Source: Paenibacillus artemisiicola (GTDB lineage: Bacteria; Bacillota; Bacilli; Paenibacillales; Paenibacillaceae). Taken from it: DNA of 64,000 bases. Positions 43,003 through 52,251 of the stretch are shown in pieces. The stretch's first letter is position 1; every line of letters begins with the position of its first letter. Under the pieces are notes generated by a model. It searched no databases, was not told the origin of the DNA, and saw only the letters and a list, made by a program, of their open reading frames with translations. The position numbers and the translations under genes are program-made. The stretch is taken from the NCBI RefSeq assembly GCF_017652985.1, contig NZ_JAGGDJ010000003.1, forward strand, positions 124,001 through 188,000, given 5' to 3'.

Positions 43003-44637
43003 ATGAGAACAGAACCGGTCCGGCTGCCGTTCGGACAGCCGCTCGTCGAGGCTTACGCGAAGCGCAGCCATCCCGGCGTGGAAGCGCTGTTCGGCAGCCA
43101 CCCCGCGGAAGAATCGCATTGGCACCGTCGCATGAACTGGCTGGAAGCCCATGGAGACAAACGCGTACAGCCCGAACGCCTGGCAGATGCCTTGCTGGCG
43201 TATAATAAACGAATGAATGCCGTGCCCGCCGTCCTGGCGAACATCGAAGCGATCCGCGCGGGCGCTCCGGTCGTCGTCACCGGCCAGCAGGCCGGCCTGT
43301 GGACGGGACCGCTGCTGGTCATACATAAAGCCGTGACCGCGATCGCCGCGGCCAGGGAAGCGTCCGGACTGACGGGCAAGCACGTGGTGCCCGTGTTCTG
43401 GATCGCGGGCGAGGACCATGACTGGGACGAGGCCAACCATGCCTACGTCCGCGCGGCCGAAGACAAGCTCGTCCGCGTCGCGATCGACCGTCCGGCGGGG
43501 GGCCGCACGTCGGTCAGCCGCACGAAGCTGGCGAAGCCCGCGATGGCGGAAGCGCTGCAGCGGCTCGGCGCCGTGCTGCCGGACAGCGAGTTCAAGCGTG
43601 AGCTGTTGGACGCGCTGAGCCGCTTCGCGGCGGATCACGACGACCTGTCCGGCTGGTTCGCCGCCGTCCTGGGCTGGCTGTTCGGGAAGCAGGGCCTCGT
43701 CCTGCTGGATTCCGACGATGCCGGCATCCGCGCGCTCGAAGCGCCGATGTTTACCGCGATGATCGAACGCAACGACGCGCTCGAGGCGGCGTACAAGCGG
43801 TCCGAGGCGGCGCTTCGCGAGCTGGGCTTCGCCCCGTCGGCGGACGTCGCCGACGGCTGCGCGAACCTGTTCGTGTTCGAGGCGGACGAACGGACGCTGC
43901 TGTATAAGGAAACGGACGGGAGCTTCCGGAACCGCAAGGAGACGTGCCGGCTGTCGCGCGGCGAGCTCCTGCGGATCGCCGCGGAAGAGCCGCAGCGGCT
44001 GAGCAACAACGTGCTGACCCGGCCGCTGATGCAGGATTACCTGCTGCCGGTGCTAGGCGCCGTGCTCGGACCCGGCGAGATCGCCTATTGGACGCTGACG
44101 GGCGAAGCGTTCCGCGCCATGGGCATGGAAATGCCGCTGATCCTGCCGCGGATGTCGTATACCCTGGTGGACGCCGCGACGGAGAAGCAGATGGCCAAGT
44201 ACGGGCTCTCCTTCGACGACGTCGTGCATCGTTACGCCGACCGGCGCGAAGCTTGGCTCAAGGAGCGCGACGAGCTCGGCATCGAGGAACGATTCGCCGA
44301 AGCGGGCGCGCAATTCGAAGCGCTCTACGCGCCGGTCATGCGGCTGTCCGCTTCCGTGGAGAAGGGGCTCGAGGCGCTCTCCGCGAACAACCTGCGCCGC
44401 ATTTTGGACCAGATCGCTTACTTGGAGAAGCGGACGAAGGAAGCGCACGCGCGGCGCTTCGACGCCGCCCTGCGCCAGCAGGACGGGGTCGCGCTCGCGC
44501 TGTGGCCGGAAGGCGGACCGCAGGAGCGGACGCTGAACATGGCGGACTTCTGGAACCGGTTCGGGGCATCGTGGCTGGAGAAGCTGCTGGAGGCGCCGTA
44601 CGACCGGTCCGGCGGCCATTATCTGATTTTTTTATGA
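43003..44637 (+). CDS. bshC: Bacillithiol biosynthesis cysteine ligase BshC
   Basis: Adds cysteine to glucosaminyl malate in the last step of bacillithiol synthesis, the main low-molecular-weight thiol of many Bacilli. The 544-residue protein shows TGQQAGLWTGPLLVIHKAVT, FWIAGEDHDWDEANHAYV, and TRPLMQDYLLPVLGAVLGPG. The C-terminal coiled coil carries LEALSANNLRRILDQIAYLE. Length fits the family. Start ATG 43003 follows AGAAGGTAGAG. It overlaps the ATG-rich leader of ahcY, so the two genes are probably cotranscribed. It corresponds to yllA. Confidence 0.94.
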   Translation: MRTEPVRLPFGQPLVEAYAKRSHPGVEALFGSHPAEESHWHRRMNWLEAHGDKRVQPERLADALLAYNKRMNAVPAVLANIEAIRAGAPVVVTGQQAGLWTGPLLVIHKAVTAIAAAREASGLTGKHVVPVFWIAGEDHDWDEANHAYVRAAEDKLVRVAIDRPAGGRTSVSRTKLAKPAMAEALQRLGAVLPDSEFKRELLDALSRFAADHDDLSGWFAAVLGWLFGKQGLVLLDSDDAGIRALEAPMFTAMIERNDALEAAYKRSEAALRELGFAPSADVADGCANLFVFEADERTLLYKETDGSFRNRKETCRLSRGELLRIAAEEPQRLSNNVLTRPLMQDYLLPVLGAVLGPGEIAYWTLTGEAFRAMGMEMPLILPRMSYTLVDAATEKQMAKYGLSFDDVVHRYADRREAWLKERDELGIEERFAEAGAQFEALYAPVMRLSASVEKGLEALSANNLRRILDQIAYLEKRTKEAHARRFDAALRQQDGVALALWPEGGPQERTLNMADFWNRFGASWLEKLLEAPYDRSGGHYLIFL

Positions 44638-44654
44638 GCGAAGGGAAGATGACC

Positions 44655-45923
44655 ATGACTGGGAATGCCAAGCAAGACAGCATCGTGCGCGATATGGCGC
44701 TTGCGCCGGACGGCCGCTTGAAGATCGATTGGGTCGCGGCGCACATGCCCGTGCTTAACCGGATTCGGGAGCAGTTCGAGCGGGGGCAGCCGTTCAAGGG
44801 GCTGAAAGTCACGATCTCGCTGCACCTGGAGGCGAAGACGGCGTACTTGGCGAAGGTCGTGCAGGCCGGCGGGGCGGACGTGACGATCACGGGCAGCAAT
44901 CCGCTGTCCACGCAGGACGACGTCTGCGCCGCGTTGGCGGAGGACGGCATCACCGTATACGCGAAGTACAATCCGGAGCCGGCGGAATACAAAGCCCTCC
45001 TGGTCAAGGCGCTGGAAACGAAGCCCGACCTGATCATCGACGACGGCGGCGACCTCGTCACCATTCTGCACGCGGAGCGTCCCGACTTGATGGCGAATCT
45101 TCGCGGCGGCGCCGAAGAGACGACGACGGGCATCATCCGGCTGAAGGCGATGGAGAAGGACGGCTCGCTGAAGTTCCCGATGGTCGCCGTGAACGACGCG
45201 TACTGCAAATATTTGTTCGACAACCGTTACGGCACGGGCCAGTCCGTCTGGGACGGCATCAACCGGACGACGAACCTCGTCGTCGCGGGCAAAACCGTCG
45301 TCGTCGTCGGCTACGGCTGGTGCGGCAAAGGCGTGGCGATGCGGGCGAAAGGGCTCGGCGCCCAGGTCGTCGTGACCGAGATCGACGCCATTCGGGCCGT
45401 CGAGGCGTACATGGACGGCTTCACCGTGCTGCCGATGCGCGAAGCGGCGAAGCTCGGCGATTTCTTCGTCACCGTTACCGGCAACCGCGACGTCATTCGC
45501 GGGGAGCACTACGAAGTCATGAAGGACGGCGCGATCTTGTCCAACGCCGGCCACTTCGACGTGGAAGTGAACAAGCCGGAGCTGGAGGCGATGTCCGTCT
45601 CCAAGCGCGTCGTGCGCCGCAACATCGAGGAATTCCGGCTGAAGGACGGGCGGAGCCTTTACCTGCTGGCGGAAGGCCGGCTCGTGAACCTGGCCGCGGG
45701 CGACGGCCATCCGGCGGAAATCATGGACATGACGTTCGCGCTGCAGGCGATGTCGCTGAAGTACGTCAACGACCGTTACGAGGCGATCGGCGCCAAAGTC
45801 GTGAACGTGCCGTACGAGCTCGACGAGCAGGTCGCGCGCTACAAGCTGGAAGCGCTCGGCACCGGCATCGACAAGCTGACCGACGAGCAGAAGACGTACC
45901 TCGACAGCTGGCAGGCGCATTAA
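44655..45923 (+). CDS. ahcY: S-adenosylhomocysteine hydrolase, archaeal/Thermotoga type
   Basis: NAD-dependent enzyme that splits S-adenosylhomocysteine to adenosine and homocysteine after methyl transfer. The 422-residue protein has the substrate segments ISLHLEAKTAYLAKVVQAGG and DDGGDLVTILHAERP. EETTTGIIRLKAMEKDGSLK and the NAD motif GYGWCGKGVAMRAKGLGA follow. GYGWCGKG replaces the common GYGDVGKG. The C-terminus ends LTDEQKTYLDSWQAH without the Lys-Tyr tail that contacts NAD in eukaryotic and most bacterial enzymes; both features mark the short archaeal/Thermotoga class. The ATG at 44655 is favoured by GAAGGGAAG upstream; ATG 44634 overlaps the bshC stop. B. subtilis lacks this enzyme and uses a nucleosidase route. 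Confidence 0.93.
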   Translation: MTGNAKQDSIVRDMALAPDGRLKIDWVAAHMPVLNRIREQFERGQPFKGLKVTISLHLEAKTAYLAKVVQAGGADVTITGSNPLSTQDDVCAALAEDGITVYAKYNPEPAEYKALLVKALETKPDLIIDDGGDLVTILHAERPDLMANLRGGAEETTTGIIRLKAMEKDGSLKFPMVAVNDAYCKYLFDNRYGTGQSVWDGINRTTNLVVAGKTVVVVGYGWCGKGVAMRAKGLGAQVVVTEIDAIRAVEAYMDGFTVLPMREAAKLGDFFVTVTGNRDVIRGEHYEVMKDGAILSNAGHFDVEVNKPELEAMSVSKRVVRRNIEEFRLKDGRSLYLLAEGRLVNLAAGDGHPAEIMDMTFALQAMSLKYVNDRYEAIGAKVVNVPYELDEQVARYKLEALGTGIDKLTDEQKTYLDSWQAH

Positions 45924-45975
45924 GCGCCGAGCGTATCGCGATTTGCGCATTCCATACCTATGCGTCACCTTGGCG

Positions 45976-46008
45976 GGAGCCCTTCCTTGAGAAGCGGCTC
46001 CTTTTTTT
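45976..46008 (+). terminator. Rho-independent terminator after ahcY
   Basis: GGAGCCCTTC pairs with GAAG-c-GGCTCC around CTTGA, followed by seven T residues. Confidence 0.93.
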
Positions 46009-46179
46009 CGTTGGGCTCGCGGCGTGCCGGCTCTTCGCGTTGCCTCGCAACATTTGGAAGCTCTTCCGCGTTTGGGAAGTGGAAGGCGCGTAGCGATGAA
46101 TGCTGCCTGTTCGATCCTCCTTGGATCGCGCAGCAACCTTCATCGCAGGCGAACAAATACAAAGCAGGGGGTCGCGAGC

Positions 46180-47337
46180 ATGGCACGGGAGAAGAAACGG
46201 GGTGCGGGAATGCGGAGGACGAGAGCGAAATGGTGGGCGGGTCTATTGGCAATGGCCGTGCTGGCGGGCATGCTGGCCGGCTGCTCGGCGGCGAACCGGA
46301 ACGCGAGCAACGGAGCTTCGGCGGATTCGGCGGCGGCTGCCGATGCCGGGAATGCCGACGCGGGCAGCGACGACAAGGCGACGTCGGAGTCGGCAGACTC
46401 GTCCGCGACGGCGGATACGATGGCGTCGACGAGCGCGGCGGCCGAGGCTCCGCCGGAGTCGGCCGATCCTTCGGGATCCGGCGCGCAGCCGGGCGGCTCG
46501 GAAGACGGTACGGCCGGGAACGGCGCCGCGGGCGAGCCCATCGACCGGAAAATCGTTTATCGGGGCAACGTCACGATGGAAGTCAAGGCGTACGACGAAG
46601 CGCAGACGAAGCTCCGGGACCTCATTCATCTGTCCGGCGGTTATCTGCTGAAGTTCGCGGATCAGAAGACGTCGGCTGAGCGGGGCGGCACGTTCACGAT
46701 TAAAGTGCCGGCGACCGGCTTCGACGGCTTCCTCGCCGGTTTGGAGAAGATCGAGCATCTCGAATATCAAAGCAGCGCGCAGGGAACGGACGTGACGCAG
46801 GAGTACGTCGATCTCGGGGCGAGGCTGAAAGCGCGGCAAGTCGTCGAAGCGCGGCTGCTCGACTTCATGGCGAAAGCGACGAAGACGGCGGACCTGCTGC
46901 AAATCTCGCAGCAGCTCGGGGACGTGCAGACGGAGATCGAGCAGATAAAAGGAAGGATCCGCTATCTGGACGCGAACGTCGCCTATTCGACGATCGACTT
47001 GCGGATGTACGAGACGGTAGAGGCGGTCGCTGCGGCGAATCCCGCGAAGCGCGGGTTCGGGGAGCGGATCTCGGACGCGGCCGAAAGCAGCGCGAAAGCG
47101 CTGTACGCCGCCGCGCAAGGCGTCGTCGTGTTCGCGGCCGGCGCGCTTCCGGTGGCGGCGGCGATCGCGATCATCGCCGTTCCGTGCTACGCGTTCTACC
47201 GGAGCGGCCGGCGAAAGGCCGCCGGCCGGGCGGCCGCGCGGGCGAACGGGACGCCGGGTCCGGCGGGGAAGCTCCCGGAAACCCCGGAAGTCTTGGAAGT
47301 CACGAAACCGGACGGCGGCGAAGAGCGTTCGCCGTAA
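46180..47337 (+). CDS. DUF4349 lipoprotein
   Basis: A 385-residue envelope protein. A twin-basic N-terminus leads to a signal peptide with lipobox LAGC (about residue 38). A long Ala/Ser/Asp/Gly-rich linker follows to residue 125. The DUF4349 domain shows RKIVYRGNVTMEVKAYDEAQ, GGTFTIKVPATGFDGFLAGL, and TDVTQEYVDLGARLKARQVV. A coiled-coil segment (LQISQQLGDVQTEIEQIKGR) precedes a membrane helix near residues 310-345, so the protein may be anchored at both ends. Start ATG 46180; the ribosome site (CAGGGGGT) is moderate, and ATG 46210 is an alternative. Function unknown. Confidence 0.85.
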   Translation: MAREKKRGAGMRRTRAKWWAGLLAMAVLAGMLAGCSAANRNASNGASADSAAAADAGNADAGSDDKATSESADSSATADTMASTSAAAEAPPESADPSGSGAQPGGSEDGTAGNGAAGEPIDRKIVYRGNVTMEVKAYDEAQTKLRDLIHLSGGYLLKFADQKTSAERGGTFTIKVPATGFDGFLAGLEKIEHLEYQSSAQGTDVTQEYVDLGARLKARQVVEARLLDFMAKATKTADLLQISQQLGDVQTEIEQIKGRIRYLDANVAYSTIDLRMYETVEAVAAANPAKRGFGERISDAAESSAKALYAAAQGVVVFAAGALPVAAAIAIIAVPCYAFYRSGRRKAAGRAAARANGTPGPAGKLPETPEVLEVTKPDGGEERSP

Positions 47338-47360
47338 GCCGGTCAACGGATTGGAAACGG

Positions 47361-47406
47361 AGCGGGCGGTTCCGGTCGTAGGACGACCGGGACTACCCGC
47401 TTTTTT
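47361..47406. terminator. Terminator after the DUF4349 gene, overlapping the end of the convergent gene
   Basis: AGCGGG...GGTCGT pairs with ACGACC...CCCGCT with minor mismatches, followed by six T residues. The last codons and stop of the minus-strand gene (47393-47395) lie in its 3' arm. Confidence 0.88.
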
Positions 47407-47653
47407 GCGTTGCCGCCTCGGCTCCGGCGCGCTTCATGGCGCAGGCGATCGCGGCGGATTTGGCCAGCCGCTTCCGTTCGTCTTCGCCGCCGTCCAGAAA
47501 CCGCCGGTCGCGGGCGAGCGCGAGCAGCGCGCGTTTGCCCGCTTCGGCCGCATCCAGATCGTTGCCGAGCAAATAGTAGGCGACCTGGAAGCAGTAATGC
47601 TCGACGCCGCGGAGCAGGCTGACCGTATCTTGCAAGGCGGTAGTGCCGTTCAT
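47393..47653 (-). CDS. Small protein resembling sigma factor region 2 alone
   Basis: An 86-residue protein. HYCFQVAYYLLGNDLDAAEA and GKRALLALARDRRFL resemble region 2.1-2.2 of ECF sigma factors (AYxLLGnxxdAEDaxQeaxLxxxr), the part that binds the RNA polymerase clamp. Region 4 and the promoter-melting part are absent. The C-terminal 25 residues are Lys/Arg/Ala-rich. AAAGGGGG lies 11 bases before the ATG. It is divergent from mraZ. A role as a degenerate sigma-like or adaptor protein is inference; the similarity may also reflect a common helix pattern. Confidence 0.68.
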   Translation of the reverse strand: MNGTTALQDTVSLLRGVEHYCFQVAYYLLGNDLDAAEAGKRALLALARDRRFLDGGEDERKRLAKSAAIACAMKRAGAEAATQKSG

Positions 47654-47890
47654 CTTTGGCTTGCCCCCTTTGGAGATCGTTCCGATGAGATGTCGCGGCG
47701 TCCGCCGGATTCGGAGGGACGCCGCATGCTGCGGCCGGTACGCGCGGCGCGCAAGGATCCGATTTCAGTTTACACGAACGGCAAGGGGAAAAGGTTTCAA
47801 AATCGTAACAAGATTAATCCCATAAAATATTTGCGGAAATCAAGTGCCTCGAGCAGGAATTGTTATCCGGGGTGGCGAATACATGAACTC

Positions 47891-47920
47891 AAGTGGCGGA
47901 AAGTGGGGCCAAGTGGTGGA
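47891..47920 (+). promoter_or_regulatory. Probable MraZ binding boxes, three tandem 10-bp repeats
   Basis: AAGTGGCGGA, AAGTGGGGCC and AAGTGGTGGA follow each other exactly (47891, 47901, 47911). A degenerate fourth GTGG unit (47934) lies in the mraZ ribosome site. MraZ proteins are known to bind tandem GTG- or TGGG-containing repeats upstream of their own gene with helical spacing, so this is the likely operator of the dcw cluster. Confidence 0.8.
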
Positions 47921-47946
47921 ATTAGGGGGAGAGGTGGAGCGGTCGC

Positions 47947-48384
47947 ATGTTCATGGGCGAATTTCAACACAGCATCGACGACAAAGGCCGCATCATTATC
48001 CCCGTTAAATTTCGCGAACAGCTCGGCGACCAATTCGTCGTCACCCGCGGGCTGGACAACTGCTTGTTCGTCTACCCGCTCAGCGAGTGGAGCCAGCTCG
48101 AGCAGAAGCTGAAGTCGCTGCCCATGATGAAGTCGGACGCGCGGGCGTTCTCGCGGTTCTTCTTCTCCGGCGCGACCGAATGCGAGCTGGATAAACAGGG
48201 AAGGGTAAACTTGCCGAATACGCTGTGCGAATATGCCAAGCTGGAGCGGGACTGCATCGTGCTTGGCGTATCGAATCGGGTGGAAATTTGGAGCAAGCCG
48301 ATCTGGGAGAGCTACTTCAAGCAATCCGAGGAGACGTTCAACGAGATCGCGGAGAAGCTGGTGGATTTCGATTTTAACTTTTAG
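47947..48384 (+). CDS. mraZ: Transcriptional regulator MraZ
   Basis: Ring-forming DNA-binding protein of the AbrB-like superfamily that heads the dcw cluster and controls it. The 145-residue protein begins [20 protein letters not shown], with the DxxGR motif in each half: [20 protein letters not shown] and [27 protein letters not shown] precedes the ATG by six bases; a second in-frame ATG (47953) is less well spaced. Three 10-bp repeats 27-56 bases upstream are its probable operator. Confidence 0.96.
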   Translation: MFMGEFQHSIDDKGRIIIPVKFREQLGDQFVVTRGLDNCLFVYPLSEWSQLEQKLKSLPMMKSDARAFSRFFFSGATECELDKQGRVNLPNTLCEYAKLERDCIVLGVSNRVEIWSKPIWESYFKQSEETFNEIAEKLVDFDFNF

Positions 48385-48444
48385 CCGGCTCCCGGGGCGC
48401 GCATGCCCGCGGGACGGCGACCTTAGAGCCGGGAGGATGACAGC

Positions 48445-49380
48445 ATGTTTCAACACATAACGGTGCTCAAGGAAGAAGCGGTTGACGGTCTCGCGATCAA
48501 GCCGGACGGCATTTACGTGGATTGCACCTTGGGCGGAGCCGGTCACAGCGAGCTCATCGCTTCGCGGCTTGGGCCGGGCGGACGTCTCATCGCGCTGGAC
48601 CAGGACGATTGGGCGCACGACAACGCGAAGCTCCGATTAGCGCCTTACCTGGCGCGGGTGACGCTGGTCAAAAGCAATTTCCGCTACTTGGCGAACGTGC
48701 TTCGCGATTTGGGCATTGACGGCGTGGACGGCGTATTGTTCGACCTCGGCGTCTCGAGCCCGCAGCTCGACGAGGGGGAACGCGGGTTCAGCTACAATCA
48801 CGACGCGCCGCTCGACATGCGCATGGATCAGGACGGCATGCTGACGGCGCACGACATCGTAAACGGTTGGGACGAACGGGAGATTTCCCGCATCATAACG
48901 AATTACGGCGAAGAGAAATTCGCGCGGTCCATCGCGCGCAAAATCGTCGCGGCAAGGGAGCAGGCGCCGATCGAGACGACGGGCGCGCTGGTCGAGGTCA
49001 TCAAGTCCGCCATTCCGGCGGCCGCGCGGCGGACGGGTCCGCACCCGGCGAAGCGCACGTTCCAAGCGCTCCGCATCGCGGTGAACGACGAGCTCGGCGC
49101 GGAAGAAACGGCGCTGGAGCAAACGGTCGACGTGCTCAAACCGGGCGGACGGGCGTCCGTCATTACGTTCCATTCGCTCGAAGACCGGATTTGCAAGCAA
49201 ACGTTCGCGAAATTCGTCGGGAAATGCACGTGCCCGCCGGATTTTCCGATGTGCGTCTGCGGCGGCGGCGACGGGAAGCTGAAGCTGGTCACCCGCAAGC
49301 CGATCGTGCCGGGCGAGGCGGAGCTGGAGCAGAATCCGAGGGCGCGTTCCGCGAAGCTGCGCGTCGCGGAGAGATTGTAA
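48445..49380 (+). CDS. rsmH: 16S rRNA (cytosine(1402)-N(4))-methyltransferase RsmH
   Basis: SAM-dependent methyltransferase that modifies C1402 in the ribosomal P site. The 311-residue protein starts [20 protein letters not shown] and shows [15 protein letters not shown] (SAM binding), [19 protein letters not shown], and [26 protein letters not shown] and [15 protein letters not shown] follow. The C-terminal [15 protein letters not shown] is the Cys-rich metal-binding-like loop often seen in the family. GGGAGGATGA precedes the ATG. This is the conserved second gene of the dcw cluster. Confidence 0.97.
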   Translation: MFQHITVLKEEAVDGLAIKPDGIYVDCTLGGAGHSELIASRLGPGGRLIALDQDDWAHDNAKLRLAPYLARVTLVKSNFRYLANVLRDLGIDGVDGVLFDLGVSSPQLDEGERGFSYNHDAPLDMRMDQDGMLTAHDIVNGWDEREISRIITNYGEEKFARSIARKIVAAREQAPIETTGALVEVIKSAIPAAARRTGPHPAKRTFQALRIAVNDELGAEETALEQTVDVLKPGGRASVITFHSLEDRICKQTFAKFVGKCTCPPDFPMCVCGGGDGKLKLVTRKPIVPGEAELEQNPRARSAKLRVAERL

Positions 49381-49477
49381 GAAACGTTTGCGTATACGAA
49401 ACTTATCGTTCTGACACATAGAGCTTGTCCCCGCAAGAGCGCGATAGAACGAACCATGAGGAGAGAGAGGAACGCCA

Positions 49478-49870
49478 ATGGCCTATATGAATGGAAATCT
49501 TGCCCTGCAGCCGAAGCGAAAGCCGGAGCAGAAGCCTTCGTACCGCGAGACGAAGAAAGTCGTCGTCAAGCGGAAATCGATTCCCGTGCAGGAGAAGCTG
49601 CTGTACCTGTTCACGATTCTCGCCTGCGTCGTCGTGGCCGGAGTCATTATTTTTCGCTACGCGCAAATCTATCAGATGGAACAGAAGATTACGACGATGA
49701 CGAAGCAGCAGGCGCAGATGCAGCTGCAGATCGACGACCTGATTTCGAAGCGGGAAATCGCGAACGATCCGAAGGTCCTAAAGGACAAGGCTGCCCGACT
49801 AGACTATGTTATGAGCGACGATCGCATTCAGGTTCAGACCGGCGGCGACGCGCCCGTCGCATCGAAATAG
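49478..49870 (+). CDS. ftsL: Cell division protein FtsL
   Basis: Bitopic division protein of 130 residues that forms a complex with DivIC/FtsB and DivIB and activates septal wall synthesis. It has a basic, Lys-rich cytoplasmic N-terminus of about 45 residues, one membrane helix (LLYLFTILACVVVAGVIIFR, residues about 42-61) and a periplasm-side coiled coil (QMEQKITTMTKQQAQMQLQI). Sequence identity in the family is low; the position between rsmH and a class B PBP fixes the assignment. GAGGAGAGAGAGG precedes the ATG. Confidence 0.88.
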   Translation: MAYMNGNLALQPKRKPEQKPSYRETKKVVVKRKSIPVQEKLLYLFTILACVVVAGVIIFRYAQIYQMEQKITTMTKQQAQMQLQIDDLISKREIANDPKVLKDKAARLDYVMSDDRIQVQTGGDAPVASK

Positions 49871-49879
49871 GTGATCGCG

Positions 49880-52132
49880 ATGACGAAACGGATAAAACTG
49901 CGCACGCTGCTGGTCGGAGGGGTTATTACCCTCCTTTTTGTTTTCCTCGTGGGGCGCATCTATTGGGTGCAGGTCGTGAAGGCGGATTTTTGGACGGAGA
50001 AGGCGAAGGAGGTCTGGTCGCGATCGGAGACGCTCGTTCCGGTGCGCGGCACGATCACGGACCGCAACGGCAACGTGCTGGCCATGGACGTGGCGGCGTA
50101 CACGGTGGCCGTGAACCCGAAGATCATCCACCAGCTGAAGCTGGAGGACGTCATCGTCAACAAGCTGAACACGGTGCTCGGCAAGTCCAAGAGCTCGCTG
50201 CGCGACATCATCGAGGCGAAGCAAAAGAACGGCGAGTATTACGAGCAGCGCGAAGTGCGGCAGGAGGGCTGGAAGATCGACAAGGACGTGGCCGACCGCA
50301 TCGTCCGCTTCCGCGACCAGCTGATCGAGCAGACGAAGGAGAAGGACGTCGGCATCTACCTGATCGATCAGAAGAAGCGCTTCTATCCGAAGGGGGCGCT
50401 GGCTTCCCACGTCATCGGCTACGAAGACAAGGAAGGGAACGCCGTCATGGGACTCGAGGCGGCGCTCGACGGTCAGCTGCGGGGAACGGAAGGCTCGATC
50501 AAATACGAGCGCGACGGCAACGGCGTCATCATCGACAACGGCACGGTCGACATGAAGCCGGCGGTGGACGGCAAGAACGTCACGCTGACGATCGACGACG
50601 ACATCCAGCACTATATCGAGGACGCGATCAAGGAAGCCTACGATAAGTATCAGCCGGTGAGCATCACGGCGATCGCCGCGGATCCGGATACGATGGACAT
50701 TCTCGGCATGGCGAACCTGCCGAATTTCAATCCGAACACGTATTGGAACTTCCCGCAGGCGAATTTCTACGATCATGCCATCAAGTCCCTGTACGAGCCC
50801 GGCTCGACGTTCAAGATCGTCACGCTCGCCGGCGCCGTGCAGGAAGGGCTGTTCAATCCGAATACCTTGTACAAATCCGGTTCCATCAAAGTACCGGGCG
50901 GCACGATTCACGATATCCATCAAAACTGGGGGACGATCACGTTCCTGGAAGGCTTGAAACGGTCCAGTAACGTCGAGTTCGTCAAACTCGGCTATGAAGG
51001 CTTGAAGCCGGACAAGCTGATGAGCTACATCAACGATTTCGGCTTCGGCAAAAAAACGGGCATCGAGCTAGCAGGCGAAAAAGCCGGTTCGGTCAACCCG
51101 GAGTATCCGGTGGAATACGCGACGGCGGCTTTCGGCCAAGGTTTGGTTCAGGTGACGCCGATCCAGCAGGTGGCCGCGGTGGCGGCCGTCGCGAACGGCG
51201 GCAAGCTGCTCGAGCCCCATCTCGTGAAAGAGATCGACGATCCGGTCACGAAGAAGAAAACCGTCTTCCCGACGAAGGTCGTTCGCCAAGTCGTGACGGA
51301 GAAGACCGCCAACCAGGTCGACGAGTACCTGGAGCAGGTCGTGTCCGACCAGAAGATCGGCTCCGGCCGCAACGCCTACATCGAAGGCTACCGGGTCGCC
51401 GGCAAGACCGGCACGGCCCAGAAGGTCATCAACGGCAAATACGCGGACGATAAGTACGTGCTCTCGTTCATCGGTTTCGCGCCGGTCGGCAATCCGAAGG
51501 TTGTCCTCTACATCGTCATGGACCAGCCGAACGATCGGCTCGCGTCCGGGGGCTCGGCGGTCGCGCCGATTTTCAAGCAGATCATGCAGCAGAGCCTGAA
51601 GCATCTCGGCGTGCAGCCGACCATCGAGAAGGGCGAGGCCGCGAACAGTCCGGCTGAGGAGCAGACGGTGTCGGTGCCGGACGTGACGGAGAAGCCGCTC
51701 GCGCAGGCGAAGCAGACGCTCGATGCGAAGAAGCTGGGTTACACGGTCGTCGGCACGGGCGCTTCGGTGTTGAAGCAGATTCCGAAGGCCGGCGCGGCCG
51801 TCGGGCCGGACCAGAAGATTTTCCTGCTCACGCAGGAGCAGAGCAAGCTGACGACGCCGAATATGAGCGGCATGCCGCTTCGCGACGCGATGCAGATGTG
51901 CTCGAACCTCGGCATCCCGTGCGTCGCGAACGGCGAAGGCTTCGTCAAGTCGCAGTCGCAGGCGAAGCTGAACGGCAAGCCGGTGCTGCTGCTCAATCTG
52001 ACGCCGCCGGACGAGGACATGCTGCGCCAGACCGAATCGGGCGCCGGCTCGGACGGCGGAACGGACGGCAGCGGCGGAACGGACGGCGACGGCCAAGCCG
52101 GCGGCGACGGACAGACGAACGCCGGGGGTTAG
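49880..52132 (+). CDS. pbpB: Penicillin-binding protein 2B, division transpeptidase with PASTA domains
   Basis: Septal class B PBP of 750 residues. One N-terminal membrane helix (residues about 12-30) is followed by the dimerisation/pedestal domain (VPVRGTITDRNGNVLAMD). The transpeptidase domain has catalytic Ser309 in EPGSTFKIVTL, a SxN motif in KRSSNVEFVKLG, and KTGTAQ (Lys509). Two PASTA domains follow (VPDVTEKPLAQAKQTL; TPNMSGMPLRDAMQMC), and a low-complexity Gly/Asp/Thr tail ends the protein. The ATG at 49880 is chosen over the GTG at 49871 because AGGTGA lies at 49869-49874. It is the partner of FtsL and the SEDS protein. A strong terminator follows. Confidence 0.95.
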   Translation: MTKRIKLRTLLVGGVITLLFVFLVGRIYWVQVVKADFWTEKAKEVWSRSETLVPVRGTITDRNGNVLAMDVAAYTVAVNPKIIHQLKLEDVIVNKLNTVLGKSKSSLRDIIEAKQKNGEYYEQREVRQEGWKIDKDVADRIVRFRDQLIEQTKEKDVGIYLIDQKKRFYPKGALASHVIGYEDKEGNAVMGLEAALDGQLRGTEGSIKYERDGNGVIIDNGTVDMKPAVDGKNVTLTIDDDIQHYIEDAIKEAYDKYQPVSITAIAADPDTMDILGMANLPNFNPNTYWNFPQANFYDHAIKSLYEPGSTFKIVTLAGAVQEGLFNPNTLYKSGSIKVPGGTIHDIHQNWGTITFLEGLKRSSNVEFVKLGYEGLKPDKLMSYINDFGFGKKTGIELAGEKAGSVNPEYPVEYATAAFGQGLVQVTPIQQVAAVAAVANGGKLLEPHLVKEIDDPVTKKKTVFPTKVVRQVVTEKTANQVDEYLEQVVSDQKIGSGRNAYIEGYRVAGKTGTAQKVINGKYADDKYVLSFIGFAPVGNPKVVLYIVMDQPNDRLASGGSAVAPIFKQIMQQSLKHLGVQPTIEKGEAANSPAEEQTVSVPDVTEKPLAQAKQTLDAKKLGYTVVGTGASVLKQIPKAGAAVGPDQKIFLLTQEQSKLTTPNMSGMPLRDAMQMCSNLGIPCVANGEGFVKSQSQAKLNGKPVLLLNLTPPDEDMLRQTESGAGSDGGTDGSGGTDGDGQAGGDGQTNAGG

Positions 52133-52251
52133 CCGGTCGGCGACGGCCTGCCTATCGGCGGGTGCTGCCCCGGCGCCTGCGGCCGGACGAACGCCGGACA
52201 AACACCTGATAACGCCGGCCGGATAAACGAAAGGGCGGCCATCCGCCGGCA

